From positions 240,160 to 304,159 of the forward strand of contig JAFEKR010000050.1 in NCBI GenBank assembly GCA_019022495.1: a stretch of 64,000 nucleotides of DNA, given 5' to 3'. Source of the stretch: Epichloe hybrida. Its lineage: Eukaryota; Ascomycota; Sordariomycetes; Hypocreales; Clavicipitaceae. Shown in pieces: positions 12,460 to 22,736 of this stretch. Numbering within the stretch: position 1 is the stretch's first letter; the number at the start of each line of letters is the position of its first letter. Made by a program: the position numbers and the translations under genes. Under the pieces are notes generated by a model. The model saw nothing but the letters and a program-made list of their open reading frames with translations, had not been told where the DNA came from and ran no database searches.

Positions 12460-14816
12460 ATGGCGCCGCCAACCTCCGAACCACAGGTGATCTTCGCGTC
12501 TGGTCGTCGGGTGAGCCGGGACACGCAAGGTACTCCAGACCTACGGATACTGCACTACAATGATGTTTATCACGTTGATGCCGCGAGTGCGGAGCCCGTA
12601 GGTGGCCTGGCGCGGTTCATCACTTTGTGCAAGGAGTACCAAGAAGGGAAGCAATATGAGGGCCAGTCGAAGGCATTGACTTTGTTCTCTGGAGATGCGT
12701 TTAATCCGAGCTTGGAGAGTAGTGTGACAAAAGGTGAGAGCCCACCGGCATAGATTTACCTCGTCCGGGGGGGGGGGGGGAGGAAGGGAGGTGTTTCTTC
12801 CTTTTTTTTTTCTTCTCTTTTTTTCCCCCTTCTCTCTTCTTCATATGCATGCGACCAAAGAGACAAACTAATCTCAGTCTAGGTCGTCACATGGTGCCTG
12901 TCTTGAACGCAATCAAAACGGACTGCGCCTGTGTCGGAGTAAGTTCTGATCTTGTCAATCTCCGTCCCTTCCTTTTGCTTGCTCTGGAGTTCCGATGCGC
13001 TGACATCCTTCTCCCTCGACTGTAAAAGAATCACGATTTCGACTTTGGCGTCAAGCAGTTCCGCAATCTGACGGAAAAGTGCAATTTCCCCTGGCTCATT
13101 GCCAACGTGCTCGACCCTGCGCTTGGTGAAGACGTGCCCCTGGGTAACGCCAAAAGAACACACATGCTGACCACATCCAACGGCATCAAGGTCGGGCTGA
13201 TTGGGCTCGGAGAGCGCGAATGGCTGGCGACCATCAACAGCTTGCCCCCTGACCTCATCTACAAGTCGGCCACGGCTACTGCCAAAGAGCTCGTCCCGCA
13301 GCTGCGCGAGCAAGGCGCCGAAATCGTCATCTGTCTGAGCCACATGCGCGAACCGAATGACAATAAGCTCGCTGAGCAGACGGATGGATTGATTGATATT
13401 ATCCTGGGGGGACATGATCACTACTACAGCCACGGCCTCATCAAAGGCACACACGTTTTACGGTCAGGCACGGACTTTAAGCAGCTGAGCTATATCGAGG
13501 CGAGGCGGGAAAAGGACGACGCCGGGCGATGGGATTTTGACATTTGGCGAAGGGATGTCACGTCTGAAGTGGCAGAGGATGAGAGGGCGGCCAGGCTCGT
13601 GGGCGAACTGACGTCGAAGCTGCAGAAGTCTCTTTCTCGACCCATTGGCTGGACGGCCGTGCCTCTTGATGCGCGGTTCAGTACGGTTCGCACCAAGGAA
13701 TCCAACCTGGGGAACTTTGTGTGCGATGTGATGCGCCGCCACCACAATGCAGACTGCACCATCATGGCCTCGGGCACGATTCGCGGCGACCAAGTCTACC
13801 CACCTGGCGTAGTGCGCATCAAGGACATCACGACGTGCTTCCCGTTCGAGGATCCCGTCGTGTGTCTGCGCGTCAAGGGCCAGGCCATCTGGGATGCGCT
13901 GGAGAACTCGGTATCGACGTATCCTGCGCAGGAGGGGCGGTTCCCGCAGGTGTCGAACATTGTGTTCGAGTTCGACCCCAGCAGGGAAAGCGGCAAGAGG
14001 CTGAACTTGTTGCAAATCGGCGGTAGGCCGTGCGATCCGGAAGAAGAGTATGTTCTCGTCACGAGGGGATACATGGGCAGGGGAAAGGGTAAGTTTTTTT
14101 TTTTCTTTCTCTTGCATGCCATTCTGTTGAACGCTACCAAGATTGCTTCCTGTCTACATCATGTTTGATATATATACTGACTATTTGGCGTGGGGGAAAA
14201 AAACTCAAACTCAAACTCAAACTCAGATGGATACACATCCTTGCTCGTCAAGTCCGAAGGCGGCACAGCCCACGAGATTGTCGACGAAGAAAACGGCATT
14301 CTCATATCGGCCATGCTCCGACAGTACTTCATGGCCCTGCGGACGATAGGGCAGTGGAAGTGCATCTCTGACCACTGGGTTGGCGTGGCCGAGCAGGCCA
14401 GTGTCCCGCTGTCACCGGCCCATGGCCGTGGCTCTGAGAAGATGCTGGGCCTGCATAAACCACCCAAGACGGAGACGGAAGCCGCGGGGACCACGTGGAA
14501 GGGATTCCTACGAAGGAGACTTGGTCTGCACAAGGAGCCGCTGAACGACGACGACGACGACGACGACGACGATTTCGATCTTCAGCTGGGCGGGGACAAA
14601 AGTAGTACGGGGGCCGATGCGGATGCCGATCCCGATGAGGATATGGACATGGACTTGGAGGTTCTTCTCCTGCGCAAGTTCTGGTCGCGATGGGCCAAGA
14701 AAGCAGGCGTCCAGTCTACGGTATGCGAGCCACTGAAGGATGCAGACTGTGCCGTGGATTGGACGAGGGTGATTGCGCCGGTTTTGGAGGGTCGGATTCG
14801 CATGGTGGGCACTTGA
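12460..14816 (+). CDS. 5'-nucleotidase-like metallophosphoesterase
   Basis: The predicted exons are 12460-12733, 12883-12938, 13029-14088 and 14227-14816 (659 aa). Calcineurin-like phosphoesterase metal-site motifs appear in order: LHYNDVYH (about 31-38), GGLARF (48-53), FSGDAFNPS (76-84), GNHDFDFG across the exon 2/3 junction (110-117), CLSHMREPNDN (about 212) and LGGHDHYY (about 235). A 5'-nucleotidase C-terminal-type region follows (ESNLGNFVCDVMR, ASGTIRGD, FPFEDPVV). The likely activity is hydrolysis of nucleotide or other phosphate esters with a dimetal centre. No signal peptide is visible, so it is probably intracellular. The last exon encodes a run of nine Asp (14548-14574) and a second Asp-rich stretch, an acidic insertion not needed for catalysis. 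Intron 1 contains long G and T homopolymers. Confidence 0.88.
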
Positions 14817-15567
14817 GAGACTCTTTTTGAGTGGTGCGGCCATGGAAATTTCTTACCTACCCCGTTCGTTGACTGTTGACTCTACTGCGAGCAACTTGCC
14901 GCTCCTGCGAGTGAGGCAGGCCATCGGAGCAGTCAGTCAAGATGGGCGAAAACGAATGAATCTCGACGACTCATCCTCATCCTCATCCTCATCATCAATC
15001 AGATTCATAGTCCAATCTGTCACTCACTCAGTGCCCCTCCTAGCTACACGTCGGCGCAGTAGTCGAAGTCTGGGGTGGGGGAGTCATTGGTCAGACAGAC
15101 AGATGATTCTGGAAACAAGCGAGGAAAGCAAAGTAGACAAAACAAATAAAAGTGAGGTCAGTGGAAAAGTGGTATACTATGACTACGCATCAAGGGCACC
15201 CCCCCCCCCCGTCTGGGGCCGCAGCCACCTTGGAGGCCATATACACACATATACACATGGATACATATAGATACATACATACAATGTCATTGAAGCTCAG
15301 GGGAAAAAAAAAAAAAAAAAAAACCTCTTCCCATCTCCATGTACCCGGATGCCGGGCCGAGTATCCGCAGCCGACATGCCGAGCCCGTTGGACCCGACAG
15401 TCCGGTGGTCTGCGCCAGGGTCGAGCAGATGGAAAAAAAGGGGGAGGAAACCCCAGTCTGCTCAGAAACACCAGGGAATTGCCGGGTTAGCCAGCTGTGG
15501 GAGTCAAGTGCCGGCCCGGCTAAAGCCAGGAATGAGTTGTGCCAGTAATCCGTATGTACGGACTGGA
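14817..15567. other. Intergenic region, low-complexity tracts
   Basis: It contains a (TCATCC)n-like tract at 14970-14996, a C10-type run near 15200, ATACATA-rich DNA at 15240-15283 and an A19-type run near 15303-15322. No gene supported. Confidence 0.4.
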
Positions 15568-16371
15568 CTACTTCATAGAGACTACCGCAAAACAACCAAG
15601 TTGTTGGTTGAGCGACTCGGTGTGTGCGTCGTGGTTTTTCCCCTTGACGAGAGAGAAGACGGACCTGCAATCCTTCCAAGCCATGCGCTCCTTCAGTTCA
15701 ACCTGCGCCTCCTTCCACACCCTCGCGACCCAGCACGTAACCAACAGATCCAGATCCTTCTCCTTCAACAACACCCCCCTCACCACCTCCAGTCTCGGCA
15801 AGATAGCCGCGGCGGTCCGGTCGTGCTCGTGCTCCTCCCCACGCCGCCTCGCTCTCGTCTCCACGGCGACCAGCACGCCGTCCCTGCTCCGCCACGAGAT
15901 CTGCCCGTCCTTCTTGAACCGGTCGCGCATCGACATGTCGGCCTTGAACCAGCCCTCTGCCGCGGCGCACGTCGACCAGCCCGTGTGGCCGCCGAGGAGG
16001 ACCACCTCCCTGTGGCTTCGCTTGTTGCCCGCCTTGCCGTCCACCTTGACGGCCGGCCGCAGGCTGTTCACCGAGTGCAGGTGCAACACGTCTTGGAAGT
16101 CGTAGATGTGGTCGAGCCGCGACTTGATGGTCCCCTCGCCTTGGTGGTCCGAGAGGCGGAACCGCCACTTTTGCACGCCGTGTATCGAGTCGAGGGCGTC
16201 GCGGGGGGGGCTGCTGATTTCGTAGAGGAACTGCGAGGGTGGTGCGGCAGGGTAGATGTTGCAGCCGTCAAGGACGAGCGTGTATCGTTCCGTGCCGGAG
16301 AGAGGGGTGCTGATGCTGTGGGATATGGCATCCTCGTAGGATGGAGGGCCGCAGTCTGCGCAGTCTGCCAT
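15568..16371 (-). CDS. Uncharacterised protein with N-terminal PPSY motif
   Basis: A single uninterrupted frame of 267 codons runs leftwards from ATG at 16371. The N-terminus MADCADCGPPSYEDAISHS has a PPxY-type motif (PPSY, about 9-12), a ligand for WW domains in known proteins. The middle has alternating hydrophobic and charged residues with conserved-looking W/F positions (VQKWRFRLSDH, LLGGHTGWSTC, AEGWFKADMSMRDRFKKDG), suggesting a folded beta-rich domain. No signal peptide or membrane helix is visible. Codon choice favours C/G at third positions, as in the neighbouring genes, which supports coding. I do not recognise the family. The last 20 or so residues may be altered by an unrecognised intron. 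Confidence 0.65.
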   Translation of the reverse strand: MADCADCGPPSYEDAISHSISTPLSGTERYTLVLDGCNIYPAAPPSQFLYEISSPPRDALDSIHGVQKWRFRLSDHQGEGTIKSRLDHIYDFQDVLHLHSVNSLRPAVKVDGKAGNKRSHREVVLLGGHTGWSTCAAAEGWFKADMSMRDRFKKDGQISWRSRDGVLVAVETRARRRGEEHEHDRTAAAILPRLEVVRGVLLKEKDLDLLVTCWVARVWKEAQVELKERMAWKDCRSVFSLVKGKNHDAHTESLNQQLGCFAVVSMK

Positions 16372-16515
16372 GGCTGGGGATATCTTGTGCTTGGCAGGCA
16401 GGTGCGTTGGGAAAGATGTGAGTCGGTCGATGTTTGAACGCCTCTACTACTGTTTATTATATTATAGCTGGTGTAAGTTGTCTGGGGAATTGGCCAAGTG
16501 AGGATTTGGAAAATG

Positions 16516-16547
<32 letters not shown>

Positions 16548-17258
16548 AAAAGAAAAGAGACGAGATTAAAAAAAAAGCCAACAAGTGCGACGACAAGATA
16601 TACATACCACCAAGACATAGCCATGGTGCCTGCCCGTTGTTGACCAGCGTATCGCATGCGCATCCTGGGGTGGCAATGCCGGTGTGTTACGTCACGCAAC
16701 GCGTTGTGCATGCGTCCCTATCTAATCCGTAATAAAAAAGTCACCAAATAGTACGGAACATCGGCCCCCCCCCCCCCCTCTGTTCTGGTGCGCGGCAGTG
16801 TGCCGCTCCATCGGGCACTCTCCGAGATCGTTGTTGCTATTGCCTGGCACCCTGGGCTGGGCTGTGCCTCCGATCCGAGACAAAACACCCCCCGCCGCGC
16901 CGCGTGGCCAAGGAAACAAGCCTTATCGGGAATGAAAAAGAAAAGGACGCAGGACGGACGAGCCAATCGTACACGGAACTGCGTACAGGTAGACAAGACA
17001 CAACCTGGCACCTGACGCCCGGCACCTGACACCTGACACCTCGGAGGAGGCGATTGCATGCTCTATCTTGTTTTTGCTTTTATTCAAGTTCATCAGGCTG
17101 GGTAGCTGGGTAGCTGGGTGGGCTAGCTTGTTCACTTGCTCAATTTAGCACTCAATCCGGCACATCTTGTCAATAAAACTTGCATGTCTATCAATGGTAC
17201 CATTGAACCTCTCCAAATTGGATGGAGCATTCTTCCATGTCAGAAACACAGGCTCAAG
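16372..17258. other. Intergenic region with long homopolymers
   Basis: A poly-A tract of about 30 bases lies at 16514-16545 and a C13-type run near 16766-16778. The rest is unique sequence. Apparent Phe- and Lys-rich ORFs here are translations of these tracts. No gene supported. Confidence 0.4.
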
Positions 17259-18323
17259 TTACCGAGTCCAGCTCAGAACCGTCTGGTTAAACTTTTCAAG
17301 CTGAGCTACATCTGTAGCCCAGGTGGTGAGCAGTCGCACTACCGCCCGATCTTCGTCGCATTTCTCCCAGACGTAAAAGGTGAAGTCCCTTTGGAGCTCC
17401 TGCACAAGATCAATGGGCAGGATTGCGAACACCTGGTTTGTTTCCGTCTCGGCACGCAGGGCGAAGCCGGCCCCGACAATGGTGCGTGACATTTTCTCGG
17501 CCGCAATGTTGCCCCGTCGAGCCAAGTCAAAGTAGAGGTTGCCTCGAAACAGCTCTGCAAACTCGACCCCCATGATGCGACTTTTGGCCAGTAGAGATCC
17601 GTGCTGTTTGACGTAGAACTCAAAGTCTTGTGCCAGACCGGCATGTTTGACGACTACGGCTTCACCGAGCAGGGCGCCATTCTTTGTTCCTCCGATCCAA
17701 AAAATGTCTGTGAGCTCCAGAACATCAGCAAGCGTCATGTCGTTCCTTGTCGACGTCAAGGCGGCCCCGATACGGGCGCCGTCCATGAACAGAAGAAGAT
17801 CCTTGACTTCATAGAGTCTCTTGATGGCAGCCAATTCTTCCCTCGAGTATACGGTTCCCACTTCAGTCGCGTTCGAGATGTACACCAGTCGTGGTTTGGC
17901 CATGTGTGGGAAGTGCCAGTTGTCGTCCAACGCCTTGGTGATGGTTGCAGGCGTCAGCTTACCATTCATGGGCGGAACGTTGATAATCTTATGGCCGCTG
18001 GCTTCCACAGCGCCCGTCTCTCTGGTTACAATGTGGCCGGAACTGGCTGCAATGACGGCTTCGTGGGGTCGCAAGCATGCAGCAATCGAGATAGCATTAG
18101 CCGAGGTTCCACTGGGAACAAAAAAGACGCCGACGTCTTCGCGTCCTAGATGGGCTCGGATATTTCGCTTTGCTTCCGCAGAGTATCTGTCGTTGCCATA
18201 TCCAGTCTCCTGGGTATGGTTGCTGGCGATGAGTGCCTCCAGCAACTGGGGATGCGCCCCTTCGCTGTAATCGTCCAGGAAGCTGTATCTCTCCTTCACT
18301 CCCATGCAGCTCGTGTCGGGCAT
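17259..18323 (-). CDS. L-threonine aldolase (beta-eliminating lyase family)
   Basis: A single-exon frame of 354 aa from ATG 18323; a second in-frame ATG at 18305 is possible, and the frame extends further upstream without family similarity. It is a PLP-dependent fold-type I enzyme cleaving L-threonine/allo-threonine to glycine and acetaldehyde. Visible features are: N-terminal SDDYSEGAHP-type segment (SFLDDYSEGAHPQLL), YGNDRYS, the cofactor-phosphate region FVPSGTSANAISI, HIVTRETGAVE, the PLP-binding Asp segment LFMDGARIGAAL, and the lysine Schiff-base motif FWIGGTKNGALLGEAVV. Length matches the family (about 350). It is probably cytosolic. It lies alone between two intergenic stretches. Confidence 0.9.
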   Translation of the reverse strand: MPDTSCMGVKERYSFLDDYSEGAHPQLLEALIASNHTQETGYGNDRYSAEAKRNIRAHLGREDVGVFFVPSGTSANAISIAACLRPHEAVIAASSGHIVTRETGAVEASGHKIINVPPMNGKLTPATITKALDDNWHFPHMAKPRLVYISNATEVGTVYSREELAAIKRLYEVKDLLLFMDGARIGAALTSTRNDMTLADVLELTDIFWIGGTKNGALLGEAVVVKHAGLAQDFEFYVKQHGSLLAKSRIMGVEFAELFRGNLYFDLARRGNIAAEKMSRTIVGAGFALRAETETNQVFAILPIDLVQELQRDFTFYVWEKCDEDRAVVRLLTTWATDVAQLEKFNQTVLSWTR

Positions 18324-19081
18324 CTCTGAGGAGGTCGGTGGGCAACTAGCCAACCGAGACGAGTGAATGAATGGCTCAGCCGTACTTCGTGTTTCCCCCA
18401 CCCCCCGAAAAGCCGGGAGCCAAGAACAATAAACAGCAAACGATTGCTGCGTTTTCAAGATGTTTGCAGAACGCTAAACAAGATACTGGCTCAAAACATC
18501 AAGCGTCAATGAAGGCAAGATAGACGGCATGACTGACAGACAAGTCAGAACTCTGCAAGCGGCCAGTGGCGGGGTTCGCAACCACTCACTCTTCAATGTC
18601 CGCTGGATGCCGATACAGGCCGGTGATTGTTTGAACAGGCAAAAGTGGGTTGCCAGTGTTTTTTTTATTTTCCTAGAACGGACACTTTTTAGTCAACGAA
18701 ATGTCCAGATTGCCATTGTTACTAATTAGCGCCAGGAGGGTCAATTAATCCCGGTCCATCCGTCTGCCGCATTGGAGTCGGTGCATGGCGAATGGGAAAA
18801 TAGAGGCAGAATGCTGCCACATGGATCGAAAAGCGAGCGTCCAAGTAACAATATGTGACACGAGAAACCACCATTGCAGGTCAGAAAAAAAAAAATGACT
18901 GACTTACGTGGTGGTTGGTCGGTCATGCACATCGCCGCCGATGTCGGTGGGGCTCAGGCATGGTCTGGCCTTGCTCGATCATGGATAATTATAATTATCG
19001 GAACTCAGTCCAGGTCCCTGGATTCAAGAATTTGGCTTGGTCTTGTTGGGGGGACCTTCAGTCTCCATTTGATCATGATGA
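18324..19081. other. Intergenic region, no recognised gene
   Basis: It includes the promoter of the aldolase gene and the 3' flank of the Fta1-like gene. Short palindromes (ATAATTATAATTAT near 18983 and TGATCATGATGATCA near 19070) are the only structure seen. Confidence 0.35.
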
Positions 19082-20371
19082 TCAGAATCCGAGTTCAAAC
19101 ATCTTCTCACCGCGGAGTCTCTCGCCCAAGCGTGTAACAAACACCCAAGCAGCGCGGGCAAGTTCGTCAGACACGGAGCCTACTTTGACCACCTTTAAGC
19201 GCGACTGAGCCAGCACGAAGCCGCCGCAGGAAATTTGCACGATGCGGACGCTAGGGTGAAACATGTTGAGGGCTAGATGTTGATCCAAATATCTGGCAAG
19301 CGCATCGGTGAACGGATGCTCGCCGGGCTCTTGGCTTGTTCGCCATGCCCAGCCATCGTCCACGTTGCCTCCAGCCAGGCGCCGCCGTTCACGGGTGTCG
19401 CTCTCCCAAAACCCTGAGCCGGTGGTGCTCCGATATATTTCGCTGGTTTGCTCGCCGGCGCGGAAGAATAGTCGCAGATCTTGCGGTGAGATGGTAATGT
19501 CCATGCTGCGCAGACCTGGTTCCCTGGATGTGCCGTTGTCCTCACTCTCTTCTTCCGAACCGGGCGCCTCAGATGGCTCTTTCTTGGCTATGGGTGCGTT
19601 GAAAGCCAGCGAAATGGCAAAGTCTGGTCCCTTCGCAGGCAATCCTGCAATTTTGATCCAGTCCTCCCACACCGTGACCAGTGTTCTCGTGCCCAGATTG
19701 AGCTTGCTCACTCGACAATCAAACGTCGTTGAGATCCAATCTCCAATGACGCCCTTTAGAGCTTGGGGCATTCTTAGTAGAAGCAATGGGAGGTGGACGA
19801 ATTGCTCTTGATCCGCACCGGTTTCCAGCACTTTGGCGTCAGATTGCATGGCCCAGCCGGTTGAAGCCGTTCGCCTATCCCGAACGGCTCCGGGGTGACC
19901 TGGAAGTAGGAGGGCAACGTAGGATGCATTCTCGTGTACAATCTCGATCCAGAGTCCTCTTTTGTGTCCTTCGGGCAGCCTGTTCCATTGTCTCATGACG
20001 GCATCATCAATTCCATTCCCGTCATCCTGCTCTGTGTAGTCAAGGTCACCACCAAGCAGTCTTTGAGCCTGAAACCATCGAATCGTGACGGATCTGAGTG
20101 CCCCAACTTGTCCAGCCGGAGTATCGGTCGATTCCAGGCCAATTTGGATGCCTCGTACCACATCTCCCACAAGTGTGTCACGCAGGCGATGGGCCAGCTG
20201 CTGGAGGCGCGATGAGTTGAGTTCCTGCTGACCAACGAACAAGGGAGAAACGCGGTGCGTTGAGAAAGTTGTGTTGAAGAAGGGCGGTAGAATGTCCTCC
20301 TCGGAGTCACCATCGCCATTTGCCCGGTTATTTCGAGGTCGTCCAGGCCTGGGCGGCATGGTGCCGCTCAC
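19082..20371 (-). CDS. Kinetochore protein Fta1/CENP-L-like
   Basis: A single exon of 429 aa from ATG 20371 (alternative ATG 20359). After a basic/acidic leader (PPRPGRPRNNRANGDGDSEED) comes FFNTTFSTHRVSPLFVG, then LQQLAHRLRDTLVGDVVRGIQIGLE. I recall this arrangement from fungal Sim4-complex Fta1, the ortholog of CENP-L in the constitutive centromere-associated network. The C-terminal half has a conserved-looking GLRSMDITISPQDLRLFFRAGEQTSEIYRSTTGSGFW segment followed by a helical end (DALARYLDQHLALNMFHPSVRIVQISCGGFVLAQSRLKVVKVG). If correct, it acts in the nucleus at the inner kinetochore. The family call rests on N-terminal pattern recall only; a profile search against CENP-L/Fta1 would settle it. 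Confidence 0.65.
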   Translation of the reverse strand: MSGTMPPRPGRPRNNRANGDGDSEEDILPPFFNTTFSTHRVSPLFVGQQELNSSRLQQLAHRLRDTLVGDVVRGIQIGLESTDTPAGQVGALRSVTIRWFQAQRLLGGDLDYTEQDDGNGIDDAVMRQWNRLPEGHKRGLWIEIVHENASYVALLLPGHPGAVRDRRTASTGWAMQSDAKVLETGADQEQFVHLPLLLLRMPQALKGVIGDWISTTFDCRVSKLNLGTRTLVTVWEDWIKIAGLPAKGPDFAISLAFNAPIAKKEPSEAPGSEEESEDNGTSREPGLRSMDITISPQDLRLFFRAGEQTSEIYRSTTGSGFWESDTRERRRLAGGNVDDGWAWRTSQEPGEHPFTDALARYLDQHLALNMFHPSVRIVQISCGGFVLAQSRLKVVKVGSVSDELARAAWVFVTRLGERLRGEKMFELGF

Positions 20372-21141
20372 TGCTTTCTTGGTCCAGACTTGATGTCGCG
20401 CTGTGGTTGACGCGTCACGTCTTCCTTTTCACGAGATGAGACGTGAGACATGAAGCCCTGGATGAGAATCCTCAAGGCGATGGTAAGATTTTACGTCAAG
20501 GTCTAGGCGAAAAGACTGAGTGTGGGCGCTCCGGTGTACAATTTCCGATTTGATTTGGCCAAGTTGTTGATGATTTCGCGTTTAGCAATTTTTTGCTGAC
20601 TAAGTGCAGAAGTCCGCCCTTTTGAGAGCCGAGCCCAGGCCGTTTCGCGAGAGTTGGGTTGGGACGGAATTGATGAGTGATGTCTGATTTACTTCCCCTT
20701 CTTGACATAGCAGAGTGGAGTCACTCTTTTGAAGTAAAAAGTCGAGGAAGCAACTTGAAATCAAGGTACGTTGTTAGCACCAAGACATGCTTTGAACAAG
20801 GTGGGTCCAGACGGTCGTCGTGGTGAGGCCCAGTTGGGTTGTAGCCTTGTATTAGGACCCAGGTCTGCGCTTGAAGTCATAAGTCATAATACATCTGGAA
20901 GTAAATATTTTTTCAAGTTTCACTAGGTGACGAGCGTTGAAAAGTGTGTACAAAGTGATATTGGATCCCCTCAGCCTTTGTTGATTATACATATTTTGTT
21001 TAATAAATACGTGCAACAGTGAACCGATGTTTACACACATGCAACCCGCTGTTATCCAAGACACTTCCCATAGTGGACTCTAAGCATCATCGCCGTAAGA
21101 TTAATATGGCAAACTGGCGCAGGCACGTAACAACCAATTTA
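20372..21141. other. Intergenic region, no recognised gene
   Basis: Upstream region of the Fta1-like gene and 3' flank of the siroheme synthase gene. Nothing beyond short AT-rich stretches was seen. Confidence 0.35.
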
Positions 21142-22089
21142 TCATGCGCCTACGCTGAAACCAAAAGACCCGTCAAACACATCAAGCTTTTTCACATCGT
21201 TACCGCCTCGAAGAGCGAGCAGGATATCAATCGCCGGTACTTTGTCGGCGGGGTAGAAGAGGAGGAGGTTCTCCATGTCCTCCACGGTCAGACCACACAT
21301 CTCTTCCCATTTGTATGTATCACTGACTTTGGACATCCTAGACGAGGCAAGGAAGAGTTAGATCAATGTCTGCAACGGATGAAACATCAAAAAAAGACAA
21401 GTTTTGGGTCCATCATACCACCGCATTCGCTTCGGGCTGTCTTCGGCATGAGGTGCAATCTTCCGGAGCTTCATTCTCAGCAGCCCTATAGACTCGATCG
21501 CGTTGCCTGCGTTCCGCGGTAATCTGCTCGCAATGAATTTTCGAATCGAAGCCGCCAACCTAGGGCCTTTGCCGTTGGTGCTGACCATTATTTGAAGGGG
21601 CCCATCGCGATGCACGCTGCCGAAGTAGAAGTCGCATTCAGGAGGTACGTCTGCGATGTTGGCGGGGATTTTCCTTTGCTTGCAAAGTTTCCATATAGCT
21701 GTGGACGCTGCTGGGTCGTCGACGGCCACGAGTACCATCTCCGCACCGTCCAGATCTGACGGCTCGAAAACCCGGTCGACGTGGGTGACTTGATTCTGGG
21801 CTATTCTATGAGCGACCTCGGGATTGAGCCCTGAAGCAGGGCATACGACGACGACATTGGCATCCGCATCGAGGCAATTTAGAATTCGACCAGCCGCTAC
21901 CTGGCTCACAGATCCAAGTCAGCAGCTGACACACGGGCATTGGCACATATGCTTGTGACTTCATTGGATTGGAGTTGTTGATCGAGTACTCACTTCGCCA
22001 CCACCAACAACCAGGACCTTCTGGCCTTTTATCTGCCAAGCCAAGATGAGGCTTCCGCCGGGCTGTACCTCTGGAAAACTCCTGGCCAT
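21142..22089 (-). CDS. MET8: Siroheme synthase, precorrin-2 dehydrogenase/ferrochelatase
   Basis: Predicted exons (minus strand) are 22089-21994, 21900-21419 and 21337-21142, giving 257 aa, close to yeast Met8 (274 aa). The NAD-binding Rossmann motif KVLVVGGGEVAAGRIL is assembled across intron 1. Further family marks are DLDGAEMVLVAVDDPAAS, the core NIADVPPECDFYFGSVHRDGPLQIMVSTNGKGPRLAASIRKFI, and a C-terminal dimerisation part ending in GSFGFSVGA. The enzyme oxidises precorrin-2 to sirohydrochlorin and inserts iron to give siroheme for sulfite and nitrite reductases. The donor GTGAGT and the GTATGA donor of intron 2 both keep phase. It is divergent from the PEP7-like gene with 647 bp between start codons. 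Confidence 0.92.
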
Positions 22090-22736
22090 GCCGACTGGCG
22101 GATGTGAAACCAGGATCCCAGGATGGGGTAGGGAGACACACAAAAAAAAAAAAAAACCTGAGATGCCGAGTTCGGGTCCGATTCACGCAGACGAGCGTCC
22201 AGATTGGTGGTGTACGAAGTAGATTCAAGAACTAAAAGTTAGTAAGGCCGCCTGAGGCTTAGTTGGACGTCAGGAGGAGTGGCGCTCGCAGCCGGGACAG
22301 GGACAATCAATCCATCGATAAGCATTTTGGGGTTTTTTTTAGCGGATGGCTGCGCCCCCCTGGGAGCCCGCTACAAGCACTCCCTCCATTGTGTCTCAAG
22401 TCTCAATCAAAGCCGGCCAAGGCGGCGCCGTTCAACGTCACGCGAAGAGCCAAAGAGCCAACGCCTCACCGAAGCGCAAGGTATTGCTTCTCTACCGTTG
22501 AAAACCCCCCCGAAAAAAAGGAAAAGAAAAGGAAAAAAAGAAAAAAAAATCGACACGAACGGTTCTCTTCAAATTGCCGCCGCGCATGCACGCAAATACT
22601 CGCCGCAGTTCCCGCGGGGCACGTAGCGTGACGACGCCGGGCTGTCTCGTCGTTTCGAGGTGCCTTGGCTTAGAACCCCTCCCTTGAGCTTCCGTCGTCA
22701 CCTCTCAACATCGAATGTCCTCGGCTTGTCCGCAAC
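22090..22736. promoter_or_regulatory. Shared divergent promoter region MET8 / PEP7
   Basis: The two start codons at 22089 (minus) and 22737 (plus) face away from each other with 647 bp between. The spacer has an A14-type tract near 22142-22155, a GTTTTTTTTA tract near 22332 and a purine-rich tract at 22508-22548. No specific factor site is claimed. Confidence 0.5.

Noticed and set aside
13464..14117. 217-codon minus-strand ORF
   Set aside because: Shadow of the 5'-nucleotidase-like exon 3.
9629..16371. Secondary-metabolite gene cluster
   Set aside because: A transporter and a phosphoesterase are present but no backbone enzyme (PKS, NRPS, terpene cyclase) or tailoring set lies nearby.
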